DNA of 64,000 bases, from positions 186,001 to 250,000 of the forward strand of contig JAIXUH010000026.1 of the NCBI GenBank assembly GCA_027484145.1. The letters are read 5' to 3'. Numbering within the stretch: position 1 is the stretch's first letter; each line of letters opens with the position of its first letter. The notes beneath the pieces are model-generated. The model ran no database searches and was not told the origin of the DNA. It was given only the letters and a program-made list of their open reading frames with translations. The translations under genes were made by a program, and so were the position numbers. Positions 34,915-44,421 of this stretch are shown here, in pieces. This DNA comes from Rhodobacter sp. (GTDB taxonomy: Bacteria; Pseudomonadota; Alphaproteobacteria; Rhodobacterales; Rhodobacteraceae).

Positions 34915-36111
34915 TCAGTTCAGGAAAACTGCCATCAGGCCGGCATCACCTGCAACCAGCGCTTCGAACATGCGCCAGTTGGTGCTGCTGACCACGGTGC
35001 CGCGTTCCAGATAGGGCAGTGCACCGGCACCCTGAATCCACGCGATCAGGTTGATCGGGCGCGGTTCGGTGAACATGCGGCCGATGTTGACCCCGGCCGA
35101 CCCCGACACCCGCCAATAGGGCACCAGACGTTCGCCTTTTAGCAAAGCCTCGCCATCGGCCAGCACGTTCAGCCATGTGGCCCCCGTGCCGGGCGGCAAG
35201 GTCAGGCCAAGGGCGGATTGCTGGCCGTCATTGGGCAGCCATTCGCGGTCATTGTCGGTTTCCTGCGCCACGCGCGCCCAGAAGATGCGGTTGTCGGCAA
35301 TGGCGGACAGGAAGTGGTCGCGCGCGGCCAAAAGCTTTGGCGCATCGGGGGTTTGGTCCAGCATCCGGTTGATGACCTGCACCACATCCAGGGCATCCCC
35401 GATCATGGCATTGAAATCGCCCTCTGCCGCCGTGGTGGCCGACAGGGCCTGCAAGGCCGCGCGGGTGGACAGGCTTTCGCTGATGGCGGCGGTCGGGTCA
35501 TAGGCCAGAATGCTGTTCGACAGCCCCGACAGCACATGGGTATAGGCCGACAGCCACGCCGCATCGGCGGCATCAAAACGGATGACGGGCAAGGGTTGCG
35601 CCGGATCGCGGCTTTCCCACTGCCAGCCCAGCAGAATGGGGCCGATGATCGCGCCTGCGTCTTCGCCCGCGTCGCGGGTGCTGTTGGCGTTCACATCGAA
35701 CCACAGGTCCGACAGGGCAATCTCGACCGCAAGGTCTGAACCGTCGCCTATCGGGGCAAGTGCGGTGCGGGCGGTGTCCATTCCCGTGGCCACGTTGGTG
35801 AACAAGGTGCGGATCATCGCCGGTTCAAAAGGCGCGGGTGCAGGGTTTTCCGGAATGGGCAACTGCAAAAACGGCAGAACCTCCATCTGCTTGGTCAGTC
35901 CGACCTGCCAGCGCAATTGCAGCGCCCCTTCGACCGCTTGCAGGAACCGCAGGCCGCCAGTGGCAAAACGATCCGCATCCGTGGGGGCGGGCAAGGCGGC
36001 CAAACGGTCGGCGGTGGGGCCGATGCCGGTGCTGGCAATCTCTTGCGAAAGGGTCTGCGCCATGGCGGGCAGCGGAAGGGACAGCATCAGGGCGAAAAGG
36101 GCGGATTTCAT
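34915..36111 (-). CDS. Exported protein of unknown function
   Basis: A 398-residue protein with a signal peptide (MKSALFALMLSLPLPAMAQ, cleavage after AMA) and a mostly helical, Ala/Leu-rich mature part. Recognisable stretches are LRFLQAVEGALQLRW, then WFDVNANSTRDAGEDAGAI, which resembles a Ca-binding DxNxDGxxD-type loop, and WWR-free C-terminus VSSTNWRMFEALVAGDAG. I do not recognise a family. It converges on the RTX gene with 4 bases between stops and is divergent from the duplicated Cys protein. Confidence 0.7.
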   Translation of the reverse strand: MKSALFALMLSLPLPAMAQTLSQEIASTGIGPTADRLAALPAPTDADRFATGGLRFLQAVEGALQLRWQVGLTKQMEVLPFLQLPIPENPAPAPFEPAMIRTLFTNVATGMDTARTALAPIGDGSDLAVEIALSDLWFDVNANSTRDAGEDAGAIIGPILLGWQWESRDPAQPLPVIRFDAADAAWLSAYTHVLSGLSNSILAYDPTAAISESLSTRAALQALSATTAAEGDFNAMIGDALDVVQVINRMLDQTPDAPKLLAARDHFLSAIADNRIFWARVAQETDNDREWLPNDGQQSALGLTLPPGTGATWLNVLADGEALLKGERLVPYWRVSGSAGVNIGRMFTEPRPINLIAWIQGAGALPYLERGTVVSSTNWRMFEALVAGDAGLMAVFLN

Positions 36112-36276
36112 GACTTTGGCCTTTGTGTCTGCGCCGTGCCATCCTGCGCCCGCTGGTGCAGCCCCGCAAGTCAGGTGTTCCCTATGGAACCGATTGGCGG
36201 GCCGTGACATGCAATCGTTGAAATAAAGACGGATTCAGCACAGCATCGAAAAATGATCGGCGGGGGAGGGCTGAGA

Positions 36277-37815
36277 ATGACCATGTTCGCACGTATTTTG
36301 CCATTGGTGTCGGCAGGCTTGCTGGCGTTTCAGGCCACGCCATCGCTGGCCGATTGGGATGCGATGGACCCGGCACGCGGCTATGGTCAGGGGGCGGCGG
36401 GCTGCTCGACCGACCCCTACAACACCACCTGCCTTGCGCTGCGTTGCACCGCAGGGGCGGCACCGTCGCTTGCGCTAATCGGCACCGGGGGCGATTTTGG
36501 CACGGGTCGGCAGATGCCGGTGTTCCTGCGGGTGGACGGCGGGCGGTTGCATCAAGTGGTGATGCAGCCTGTTTCGACCCGTGGCGCGCTTGAGGCAACG
36601 GTGCCGTTTGACGCGGTCGCCCATGCGGCCCTGATCGAGGATTTGCGCCGTGGGAACGGTTTGGCGGTCAGCCTGTGGCAGGATGAAACGCAGCGGCAGA
36701 CGCCGTCGATCAGCCTTGTCGGGGCCACGCGCGCGCTGGAACAGGCCTTTGACGTCTGCGGGATCAACGCGGCACAAGGCAGCTATGGTTCGGCCGAAGT
36801 CACAGATTGGACGGCCCCTGCCATAGACCCCACCGCCACGCCGCGCTGGTCCACCTTTTCAGGGCTCAGAACGGGGGCGTCCTATTGCCCAGTGCTGGAT
36901 ACCTTTGGCGGAAACACCGCCTGTGTGAATGTGGGCTGCGTGCCGGGGCAGGCGATGGAACTGGACATCGTGCTGGCGGGCACGGTGGGTGGCCTGCCGA
37001 CGGCGGGGATGACGTGGGTCGAGGCGCAGGTATCGGTGGATGGCCGACCGGAGCAGGTGATCCGGCTTGAGCGCGACCTGCAAGAGCGGCAGGCCAATGT
37101 CTATCGCGCCCGTCTGACGGAAGCGGAGCATTTGCCGCTGTTGCAGGCGCTGTCGCGCGGCAATGCCGCAGGCATCGTGCTGACTGGCAGTCGCGGGCAG
37201 GGCGCGCTGGGCCTTGGGTTGGCGGGGTCGTCCAAGACCATCGCGGCGGCGCAGCAGGCCTGCCCGTTTGAGGCTGGCTATACCGGGGGACTTGCCGCAG
37301 GCCATGGTTCGGGCACCCAATCGGCGCTGATCGCGGCTGTTCTTGGGCAAGCGCCAAACCAGACCACATCGACAACCCCCTATAACGGCGAGCGCCCTGG
37401 CCGCGTGGCGACGCTGCGCTTTGTGCCGCTTTTTGACGGCCGCCGTGAGCGTCGGATGGAAGATGCCGCACAGCGCCTGATGGCGGCCGAGATTGCCAGT
37501 ATCGGGGCTAATGTGCAGGTGATTGCCACCAGCCTGCCGATGAGCAGCGGGCGAACCCTGCTGTCGGTGGTCTTGGGGCCAAGCACCGAGATGTATGGCA
37601 TCAGTGGCACCGGCACCGTGATCTGGCTGCTGGACAACACCACCGAGGTCAAGGTGTTCGAGGAACCGGGCGTTGCGATCTGGGCCGATCAGGAAAACGT
37701 CAACGGCGGGATGCCGGACCTGTGGGTGCAGGCGATGCAGGGGTTGGATCAGCCCTTTACGCTGTGGCGGTGGAACGGCGCGGCCTATGTCTTTGCCGAC
37801 AGCATCGCGCCGTGA
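36277..37815 (+). CDS. Exported protein with internal duplication and paired cysteines
   Basis: A 512-residue protein. ATG 36277 follows GGGGGAGGG. A signal peptide ends near PSLA. Two similar units of about 135 residues follow: one from CSTDPYNTTCLALRC to EQAFDVC, the other from YCPVLDTFGGNTACVNVGC to AAQQAC. Each begins with two Cys (second pair C-x4-C), has a VDG-x6 to 10 strand block, then RGN(G/A) and a closing Cys, suggesting disulfide-stabilised domains. A third region (FVPLFDGRRERRMEDAAQRL to the end) looks like a separate domain. No family recognised. Confidence 0.7.
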   Translation: MTMFARILPLVSAGLLAFQATPSLADWDAMDPARGYGQGAAGCSTDPYNTTCLALRCTAGAAPSLALIGTGGDFGTGRQMPVFLRVDGGRLHQVVMQPVSTRGALEATVPFDAVAHAALIEDLRRGNGLAVSLWQDETQRQTPSISLVGATRALEQAFDVCGINAAQGSYGSAEVTDWTAPAIDPTATPRWSTFSGLRTGASYCPVLDTFGGNTACVNVGCVPGQAMELDIVLAGTVGGLPTAGMTWVEAQVSVDGRPEQVIRLERDLQERQANVYRARLTEAEHLPLLQALSRGNAAGIVLTGSRGQGALGLGLAGSSKTIAAAQQACPFEAGYTGGLAAGHGSGTQSALIAAVLGQAPNQTTSTTPYNGERPGRVATLRFVPLFDGRRERRMEDAAQRLMAAEIASIGANVQVIATSLPMSSGRTLLSVVLGPSTEMYGISGTGTVIWLLDNTTEVKVFEEPGVAIWADQENVNGGMPDLWVQAMQGLDQPFTLWRWNGAAYVFADSIAP

Positions 37816-37830
37816 TGCGCGCATGAAAAA

Positions 37831-37852
37831 GGGCCGGGGTTTCCCCCGGCCC
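37831..37852. terminator. Hairpin between convergent genes, serves mdh
   Basis: GGGCCGGGG, loop TTTC, CCCCGGCCC, with an A run on the left side that gives a T run on the minus strand. It lies 23 bases beyond the mdh stop and 15 beyond the convergent gene's stop. Confidence 0.75.
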
Positions 37853-37875
37853 GATTGCGCTGTGCCCTGTGGCAG

Positions 37876-38841
<966 letters not shown>

Positions 38842-38972
38842 TCATGTCTCCCGTATGGTGATGAGTCGCGGCATGGGGTAGCCCCTTGGGCTGAGTCTGG
38901 CAAGCGCCGCAATGTGGCGTCGGTATACAATTGTGTGCGGCAATTTCGGCAATGGGCTGGCCGCAGGCGCCT

Positions 38973-38984
38973 GTTTGCGCTAAC
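38973..38984. promoter_or_regulatory. LacI-type palindrome between mdh and TauE/SafE gene
   Basis: GTTTGCGCTAAC differs from GTTAGCGCTAAC at one position. It could act on mdh (135 bases upstream of its ATG) or on the divergent permease (25 bases). The related site before sdhC favours mdh. Confidence 0.5.
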
Positions 38985-39009
38985 CCGGCCTGAACACGCG
39001 GAGACGATG

Positions 39010-39756
39010 ATGGACGGCGCATTCTTCTGGACGGTCGCGGTTCTGGCAGCCATTTTTGTGGGCATGGGCAAAGGTGGTTTGCCGGTGGTGGCCATGCTGG
39101 CCGTGCCGACGTTGGCCCTTGCCATGTCGCCCGTTGCTGCGGCGGGGTTGCTGCTGCCTGTGTATGTGCTGTCCGATATCTTTGGGCTTTATGCCTATCG
39201 CCAGTCGTTCAACGGCCGGGTGCTGGCGATCATGGTCGTGGCGATGACCATCGGCGTGACCATTGGCTATTTTTCGGCCGCGCGGGTGTCGGAGGCTTGG
39301 GTGACCATCATCATCGGGGTGATCGGGGTGGTGTTCGCGCTGAACCTGCTGATCCGGCGTCAGGTGCAATCAGAGCCGCGGCGGGCCGAGGTTGTGCCGG
39401 GCCTGTTCTGGGGGGCCATTGCAGGGTTCACCAGCTTTGTCAGCCATTCCGGCGGGCCGCCCTATCAGGTTTATACCCAGCCCTTGGGGATGTCGAAAGC
39501 AATGTACGCGGGCACGGCAACCATCGCGTTTGCCTATGTGAATGCGATCAAACTGATTCCTTACTACGCTCTGGGCCAGATCAATCTGCAAAGCCTTGAA
39601 ACCGCGGCGCTGCTGATGCCGGTGGCGGCGGTTTCGGTCTTTACCGGCGTGCGCCTTGTGAATTGGCTGCCCGAGCGGGTGTTCTTTCAGCTTGTGACCT
39701 GGGCGCTGCTGGCCGTGTCGGTCAAGCTGATCTGGGATGGTGCGGTGGCGATCTAG
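39010..39756 (+). CDS. TauE/SafE family permease
   Basis: A 248-residue inner-membrane protein with eight hydrophobic segments. The N-terminal FVGMGKGGLPVVAMLAVPTLAL and the second-half GFTSFVSHSGGPPYQVYTQPLGM are the paired TauE/SafE motifs. Family members export sulfite, sulfoacetate or related anions; the substrate is unknown. ATG 39010 is spaced 6 from GGAG; 39007 is an alternative. Its stop overlaps the stop of the convergent gene. Confidence 0.85.
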   Translation: MDGAFFWTVAVLAAIFVGMGKGGLPVVAMLAVPTLALAMSPVAAAGLLLPVYVLSDIFGLYAYRQSFNGRVLAIMVVAMTIGVTIGYFSAARVSEAWVTIIIGVIGVVFALNLLIRRQVQSEPRRAEVVPGLFWGAIAGFTSFVSHSGGPPYQVYTQPLGMSKAMYAGTATIAFAYVNAIKLIPYYALGQINLQSLETAALLMPVAAVSVFTGVRLVNWLPERVFFQLVTWALLAVSVKLIWDGAVAI

Positions 39757-40064
39757 GCGGGCTCGCCGCTTGCGGGCAGGTCTTCGGCCACCGCTTCGAA
39801 CCCCTGACCCGAGGCGACAAGGCAGGTCACACCGTTGGGCATGGTCACGGTGATGGTCCAGCTGCCGGAAGAGGTCGAGGCAAACACCTCCATCACTGAA
39901 TTGTTGCTGGCCAGACCCATGCCGCGCCGGGTTTCGCCATAGGTCTTGGCCAGTTGGGCCAGAACCGTATCGCGCTGGGCGCATTGCGGGGCGGCAATGG
40001 CCGCCGTGGTGGCAAAGATCAACCCGGCCACGCCGAGCGAGAGGGCAAAGAGTTTTTCAGTCAT
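39753..40064 (-). CDS. Small exported hypothetical protein
   Basis: A 103-residue protein with a signal peptide (MTEKLFALSLGVAGLIFATTAAIAAPQC). The mature part has two Cys, a KTYGETRRGMGLASNNSVMEVFAS stretch and a WTITVTMPNGVTCLVASGQGFE strand pair, a pattern seen in small Rhodobacterales periplasmic proteins of unknown role. The stop (TAG) overlaps the stop of the permease gene on the other strand. Confidence 0.75.
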   Translation of the reverse strand: MTEKLFALSLGVAGLIFATTAAIAAPQCAQRDTVLAQLAKTYGETRRGMGLASNNSVMEVFASTSSGSWTITVTMPNGVTCLVASGQGFEAVAEDLPASGEPA

Positions 40065-40316
40065 CTGTCTGCCTTTCCGGGCCATCTGGCCCTGTGGTGC
40101 TGCTGTCTTGGTCGCGTCTCCTGTCAGTGCGTCCGGGTTTGGGCGAATTGGCTTTGCCCGTGGGGCCTGTCTGCAAATCCTGCGCCAAGATTCGCGCAAA
40201 AAGCGTTAATGGCGCGGCCTGCTATCCGCCCAATGCTGCGCTGCGGCAAAATTGCCCTTGCGGGTTGTGACCAAATCGTGATCGGTGGCGCAAGAAAATT
40301 ACTCAAAGGCCGAATC

Positions 40317-41171
40317 ATGACCCATGCCGCGCGCCCCTTCCGCTCTGTCCTTTACATTCCGGGGTCAAAAGAGCGTGCGTTGGAAAAGGCGCGGGAACTG
40401 GCCGCCGATGCGATCATCTTTGATCTGGAAGATGCGGTCGCGCCCGATGAAAAGGAAAAGGCACGGGCCACGCTGGCCATGATGCTGGATGCAGGCTTTG
40501 GCCGGCGGTTCCGCATCGTGCGGATCAATGGGTTGGATACAGCGTGGGGTGCCGCGGATGCCGCCGCCTTTGCCAGCCACGCCCATGCCGATGCCATTCT
40601 GGTGCCAAAGGTATCAGACCCTGCCGATCTTGAGGCCGTGGCGCGGATCGCCCCCGGCAAGCCGCTGTGGGCCATGATGGAAACCGCGCGCGGCATGCTG
40701 AACGCCGCGTCTATTGCCGCGCATCCGGCGCTGCAGGGTATGGTCATGGGCACCAATGACCTTGCCCGCGAACTGGGCAGCCGTTTTCGTGCCGACCGTC
40801 TGCCCTTGCAGGCAGGCCTTGGCCTGTGTGTTCTGGCGGCCCGCGCGCAGGGCCGCATCATCATTGATGGCGTGTTCAATGCGTTCCGGGATGACGAGGG
40901 TCTGCGCGCCGAATGCGAACAGGGGCGCGACATGGGGTTTGACGGCAAGACGCTGATCCATCCGCTGCAACTGGATGTTGCCAATACCGCCTTTGCCCCC
41001 AGCGCCGCCGAGGTGGATCTGGCCCGCCGACAGATTGCGGCCTTTGGTCAGGCGTTGGCGCAGGGGCAGGCCGTGGCGGTGGTGGACGGCAAGATTGTGG
41101 AAAACCTGCATATTGTGACCGCCAAGGCAACACTTGCCAAGGCCGAGGCGATTGCGGCCATGGCGGTTTGA
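40317..41171 (+). CDS. mcl2: (3S)-malyl-CoA thioesterase / CitE-like lyase
   Basis: A 284-residue HpcH/HpaI-CitE family protein. SVLYIPGSKERALEKARELAADAIIFDLEDAVAPDEK is the N-terminal block with the metal-binding acids, VRINGLDTAWGAADAAAF, then MMETARGMLNAA (metal Glu) and MGTNDLARELG follow. In Rhodobacter sphaeroides the paralogue next to mch and sdh is Mcl2, which hydrolyses malyl-CoA to malate; position and length (shorter than Mcl1) support that here. A citrate-lyase-like role cannot be excluded. AAAGG precedes the ATG. Confidence 0.82.
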   Translation: MTHAARPFRSVLYIPGSKERALEKARELAADAIIFDLEDAVAPDEKEKARATLAMMLDAGFGRRFRIVRINGLDTAWGAADAAAFASHAHADAILVPKVSDPADLEAVARIAPGKPLWAMMETARGMLNAASIAAHPALQGMVMGTNDLARELGSRFRADRLPLQAGLGLCVLAARAQGRIIIDGVFNAFRDDEGLRAECEQGRDMGFDGKTLIHPLQLDVANTAFAPSAAEVDLARRQIAAFGQALAQGQAVAVVDGKIVENLHIVTAKATLAKAEAIAAMAV

Positions 41172-41207
41172 CGGCAAGGTGCCGCCAAACAACGGCGGAG
41201 GTAAGCT

Positions 41208-41750
41208 ATGACGTTCCTGATCCTTGGTGTCGCCCTGTGGTGGGCCGCACATCTGTTCAAGCGCATTGCGCCAGATGCCCGCGCCGGGATGGGCGAAGCG
41301 GGCAAAGCTGTGGTGGCGGTGCTTTTGGTGCTGTCCGTCGTGCTGATGTATATCGGCTATGATCCGGCGGCCGGCCCGGTCTGGTGGAGCCGCAACAGCG
41401 CATTGGTGGGCATCAACAACCTGCTGATGCTGGGGGCTGTGTTCCTTTATGCCGCAGATGGCATGCGTGCGCCGATCGTCGGCAAGATGCGGCACCCGCA
41501 ACTGACAGGCTTCAAGCTGTGGGCGACGGCGCACCTTTTGGTGAACGGCGATCTGGCCAGCTTTATCCTGTTCGGTGGCCTGCTGGCATGGGCCGTGGTC
41601 GAGGTGATTGTCATCAACCGCGCGCAACCTGTCTGGACGCCAAAGCCTGTCAAACCGGGCCGCACGCTGATGGCATTGGTTGCCTCTGCAGTGGCCCTGT
41701 TGATCCTTATGCTGATCCACAACTGGTTGGGCGTGCAGCCATGGGGCTGA
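41208..41750 (+). CDS. NnrU family membrane protein
   Basis: A 180-residue protein with five to six hydrophobic segments. ALWWAAHLFKRIAPDAR at the start and LVGINNLLMLGAVFLYAADGMRAPIVGKMRHPQLTGFKLWATAHLLVNGD in the middle are NnrU blocks; conserved His residues could bind haem or metal. NnrU was named from nitrite/NO reductase clusters, but no denitrification gene is nearby. It sits in the mcl2-mch run. Confidence 0.85.
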   Translation: MTFLILGVALWWAAHLFKRIAPDARAGMGEAGKAVVAVLLVLSVVLMYIGYDPAAGPVWWSRNSALVGINNLLMLGAVFLYAADGMRAPIVGKMRHPQLTGFKLWATAHLLVNGDLASFILFGGLLAWAVVEVIVINRAQPVWTPKPVKPGRTLMALVASAVALLILMLIHNWLGVQPWG

Positions 41751-41777
41751 TTGCGGAACCGACCTTGAGGGCATGAC

Positions 41778-41981
41778 ATGAAACTGTATCGCTTCCTGTC
41801 CGAAGATGACACGTCGGCGTTTTGCCACAAGGTGACGGCCGCGCTGAACAAGGGGTGGTCGCTGCATGGCGACCCCACCTATGCCTTTGATGCGGCAAAG
41901 GGTGTCATGCGCTGCGGTCAGGCCGTGGTGAAAGATGTGCCGGGCATTTACACGCCCGAAACCAAACTGAGCGAGCAATAG
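41778..41981 (+). CDS. DUF1737 family protein
   Basis: A 67-residue soluble protein, MKLYRFLSEDDTSAFCHKV through LNKGWSLHGDPTYAFD, typical of DUF1737 in length and motifs. Function unknown. It lies 16 bases upstream of mch. Confidence 0.85.
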   Translation: MKLYRFLSEDDTSAFCHKVTAALNKGWSLHGDPTYAFDAAKGVMRCGQAVVKDVPGIYTPETKLSEQ

Positions 41982-41997
41982 CGGCGGAAAGACACAG

Positions 41998-43029
41998 ATG
42001 AAGACCAATCCTGGCCGCTTTTTCGAGGATTACCGTTTGGGCGAAACCATCGTCCATGCGGTGCCACGCACCATTTCGGGGGGCGAGCGTGCGCTGTATC
42101 ATGCGCTTTATCCGGCGCGGCACGCCCTGTATTCCTCGGACCAGTTCGCGCGGTCTTGCGGGCTGGCGACATCGCCGCTGGATGATATGGCGGCGTTTCA
42201 TTTGGTGTTTGGCAAGACCGTGCCCGATGTCAGCCTGAACGCGGTGGCCAACCTTGGCTATGCCGAGGGGCGGTGGCTGCATCCGGTTTATCCGGGCGAT
42301 ACGTTGCGCAGCGAAAGCACGGTGATCGGGCTGAAGGAAAACTCCAACGGCAAGTCGGGGGTGGTCTATGTCCGCACCCGCGGGTTCAATCAGGATGATG
42401 AGCCCGTGCTGGAATATGTTCGCTGGGTGATGGTCCGCAAGAACCGCCTTGATGCGCCCGCCCCGGCGGCGGTGGTGCCGCAACTGGCGCAGGTGGTGGT
42501 GCCCGAGGCGCTGCCCATCCCAAAACGGCTGGATTTCACCCGCTATGATTTTGCCCTTGCGGGCGAACGTCACCGCTGGGGCGATTATGCGGTGGGCGAA
42601 AAGATCGACCATGTCGATGGCGTGACGGTGGATGAGGCCGAGCATATGCTGGCCACGCGGCTGTGGCAGAACACCGCCAAGGTGCATTTCGACGCGACCT
42701 TCCGTGAGGATGGCAAGCGACTGGTCTATGGCGGCCACGTCATCAGCCTTGCGCGGACCTTGTCATTCAACGGGCTTGCCAATGCCCAGATGGTGGTTGC
42801 CCTGAACGCGGGCAGCCACGCCAACCCCTGCTTTGCGGGTGATACCGTGCGCGCATGGTCCGAGGTGCTGGACAAGGCCGAGACATCCGCGCCGGGGGTT
42901 GGGGCCCTGCGCCTGCGCCTTGTGGCCGCCAAGCAAGGTGCCGCACCCTTTGCCCTGAAGGGCGAGGATGGGAAGTATCTGCCCGAAGTGCTGCTCGACC
43001 TCGATTATTGGGCGCTTTTACCGCTTTAG
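41998..43029 (+). CDS. mch: Mesaconyl-CoA hydratase
   Basis: A 343-residue double hot-dog hydratase of the ethylmalonyl-CoA pathway, hydrating mesaconyl-C1-CoA to methylmalyl-CoA. FFEDYRLGETIVHAVPRTISGGERALYHALYPARHALY opens the first MaoC-like domain; the second starts near DFTRYDFALAGERHRWGDYAVGEKIDHVDGVTV. Later FSFNG-like SFNGLANAQMVVALNAGSHANPCFAGDTV is conserved. Neighbouring mcl2 acts in the same pathway. Confidence 0.92.
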   Translation: MKTNPGRFFEDYRLGETIVHAVPRTISGGERALYHALYPARHALYSSDQFARSCGLATSPLDDMAAFHLVFGKTVPDVSLNAVANLGYAEGRWLHPVYPGDTLRSESTVIGLKENSNGKSGVVYVRTRGFNQDDEPVLEYVRWVMVRKNRLDAPAPAAVVPQLAQVVVPEALPIPKRLDFTRYDFALAGERHRWGDYAVGEKIDHVDGVTVDEAEHMLATRLWQNTAKVHFDATFREDGKRLVYGGHVISLARTLSFNGLANAQMVVALNAGSHANPCFAGDTVRAWSEVLDKAETSAPGVGALRLRLVAAKQGAAPFALKGEDGKYLPEVLLDLDYWALLPL

Positions 43030-43069
43030 GGGGCTTGAACGGCGGCGCGGAACGGTGAATCGTGCCGTC

Positions 43070-43846
43070 ATGAGATACATATTTGCCCTTCTGCTGTCGC
43101 TGCTGCTGGCCCCCGTGGCCACGGCTCAGGTCTGGTCATCCCCCGACGGCCCTGCCGAGGTGACGGATGACGAGCAACTGGCCAACGCACAGGATGCCTT
43201 CCTTGCGGTGTTCTATCACGAGATGGGCCATGCCCTGATCGACATCATGGAACTGCCGGTTCTTGGCCTTGAGGAGGACGCGGCAGATGTTCTGTCGGTT
43301 GTCCTGATCAATGAGTTGTGGGAGGCCGAGGACAGCGAGAAAAAGGTGCGCGCTGCCGCCGGGTTCTGGGCACAAAGTGCGGCAGAATGGGCAGGCAGCG
43401 GCGAGGCCCCCGATTATGGCGGCGTGCATTCGCCCGATGAACGGCGCTATTACACCTATGTCTGCCTCTATTACGGGGCCGACCCCGAGGCCCGCCAATC
43501 CCTTGCCGCTGACCTGAGCCTGAGTGAGGACAGGGCCGAGTCATGCCCCGATGAATACCAGTTGGCCAATGATAGCTGGGGCCCTTACCTCGATGAGCTT
43601 TACGAGGCTGGCAAGGGCGAGTCTCTGGTCTGGGTCGAAGGCCAGGATGAGGACGACCCCTTTGTTGCCATGATGAAGGACGAGGTGGACTATCTGAACT
43701 CGATCCTCACGCTGCCGAAGCCGCTGACGGTGCAGGTCACGTCCTGCGGTGAGGCGAATGCCTATTACAGCCCTTCGGATGTGTCCGTGACCATGTGCAC
43801 CGAACTGGCTGATTGGATGTTGAACGGTGAGTCGGCCGATATGTGA
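43070..43846 (+). CDS. DUF4344 family putative metallopeptidase
   Basis: A 258-residue exported protein. The signal peptide is MRYIFALLLSLLLAPVATAQ. A zinc motif FYHEMGHALIDIMELPVLGLEEDAAD (mature N-terminal part) contains HExxH and a downstream Glu. Several Cys and many acidic residues follow. The family is a predicted gluzincin; the substrate is unknown. It ends just before the sdh regulatory region and is probably the last gene of the mcl2-mch run. Confidence 0.85.
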   Translation: MRYIFALLLSLLLAPVATAQVWSSPDGPAEVTDDEQLANAQDAFLAVFYHEMGHALIDIMELPVLGLEEDAADVLSVVLINELWEAEDSEKKVRAAAGFWAQSAAEWAGSGEAPDYGGVHSPDERRYYTYVCLYYGADPEARQSLAADLSLSEDRAESCPDEYQLANDSWGPYLDELYEAGKGESLVWVEGQDEDDPFVAMMKDEVDYLNSILTLPKPLTVQVTSCGEANAYYSPSDVSVTMCTELADWMLNGESADM

Positions 43847-43872
43847 TCACGCCTTAAAAAATCGTGATCACA
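43842..43872. promoter_or_regulatory. Two GTGATCAC palindromes at 21-bp spacing upstream of sdhC
   Basis: TGTGATCACG (43842-43851) and CGTGATCACA (43863-43872) are 21 bp apart start to start, the same motif and spacing as upstream of sucC. The first overlaps the end of the DUF4344 gene. The second centre is 160 bases before the sdhC ATG. Confidence 0.75.
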
Positions 43873-43891
43873 AAGCCTGAAAATCTGAAAG

Positions 43892-43903
43892 GTTAGCGCT
43901 AAA
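43892..43903. promoter_or_regulatory. LacI-type palindrome upstream of sdhC
   Basis: GTTAGCGCTAAA contains the perfect 10-bp palindrome TTAGCGCTAA. It is the best of three related sites in the window (sdhC, mdh, sucC) and fits LacI-family operators such as those described for CceR/AkgR. It is 124 bases upstream of sdhC. Confidence 0.6.
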
Positions 43904-44027
43904 ATGCGGTGCATGCGGCGTTGCAGCGCGTGACTTGCGCCAAAAATCATTTATTCAGAAAGCGAAAATCGAAGCGCGCCCCGGACCGGAACTGCGACGG
44001 GACAAGCCAGCGACGAAGGGAACCAGC

Positions 44028-44414
44028 ATGGCAGACGTTAAGCGGGTCGAACGACCCCTTTCTCCACATCTCCAGATTTACCGTCCGCAACTGACATCCT
44101 TGACCTCGATCCTGACGCGGATCACCGGCAATGGCATCATCGTGGCGGTGGTGCTGGCGGTGTGGTGGCTGTTGGCGGCGGCGACATCGGATGCGTATTT
44201 CGCAACGGCGAATGCGGTGGTGACAAGCTGGTTTGGCGATCTGGTGTTCACAGCCTCGCTCTGGGCGGTCTGGTATCACTATCTGGCCGGGCTGCGGCAC
44301 CTTTATTTCGATGCGGGCAAAGGGCTGGATGTGCCCACCGCCGAAAAGCTGGGCATCGCCTGCCTGATCGGGTCAGTCGTGCTGACCGTGATCATGATCG
44401 TACTGGTTCAGTGA
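44028..44414 (+). CDS. sdhC: Succinate dehydrogenase cytochrome b556 subunit
   Basis: A 128-residue membrane anchor of complex II with three hydrophobic helices. RPLSPHLQIYRPQLTSLTSILTRITG is the SdhC signature (quinone-site Ser and Arg), and HYLAGLRHLYFDAG carries the haem-ligand His. GAAGGGAA precedes the ATG. First gene of the operon. Confidence 0.96.
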   Translation: MADVKRVERPLSPHLQIYRPQLTSLTSILTRITGNGIIVAVVLAVWWLLAAATSDAYFATANAVVTSWFGDLVFTASLWAVWYHYLAGLRHLYFDAGKGLDVPTAEKLGIACLIGSVVLTVIMIVLVQ

Positions 44415-44421
44415 GGGCATC

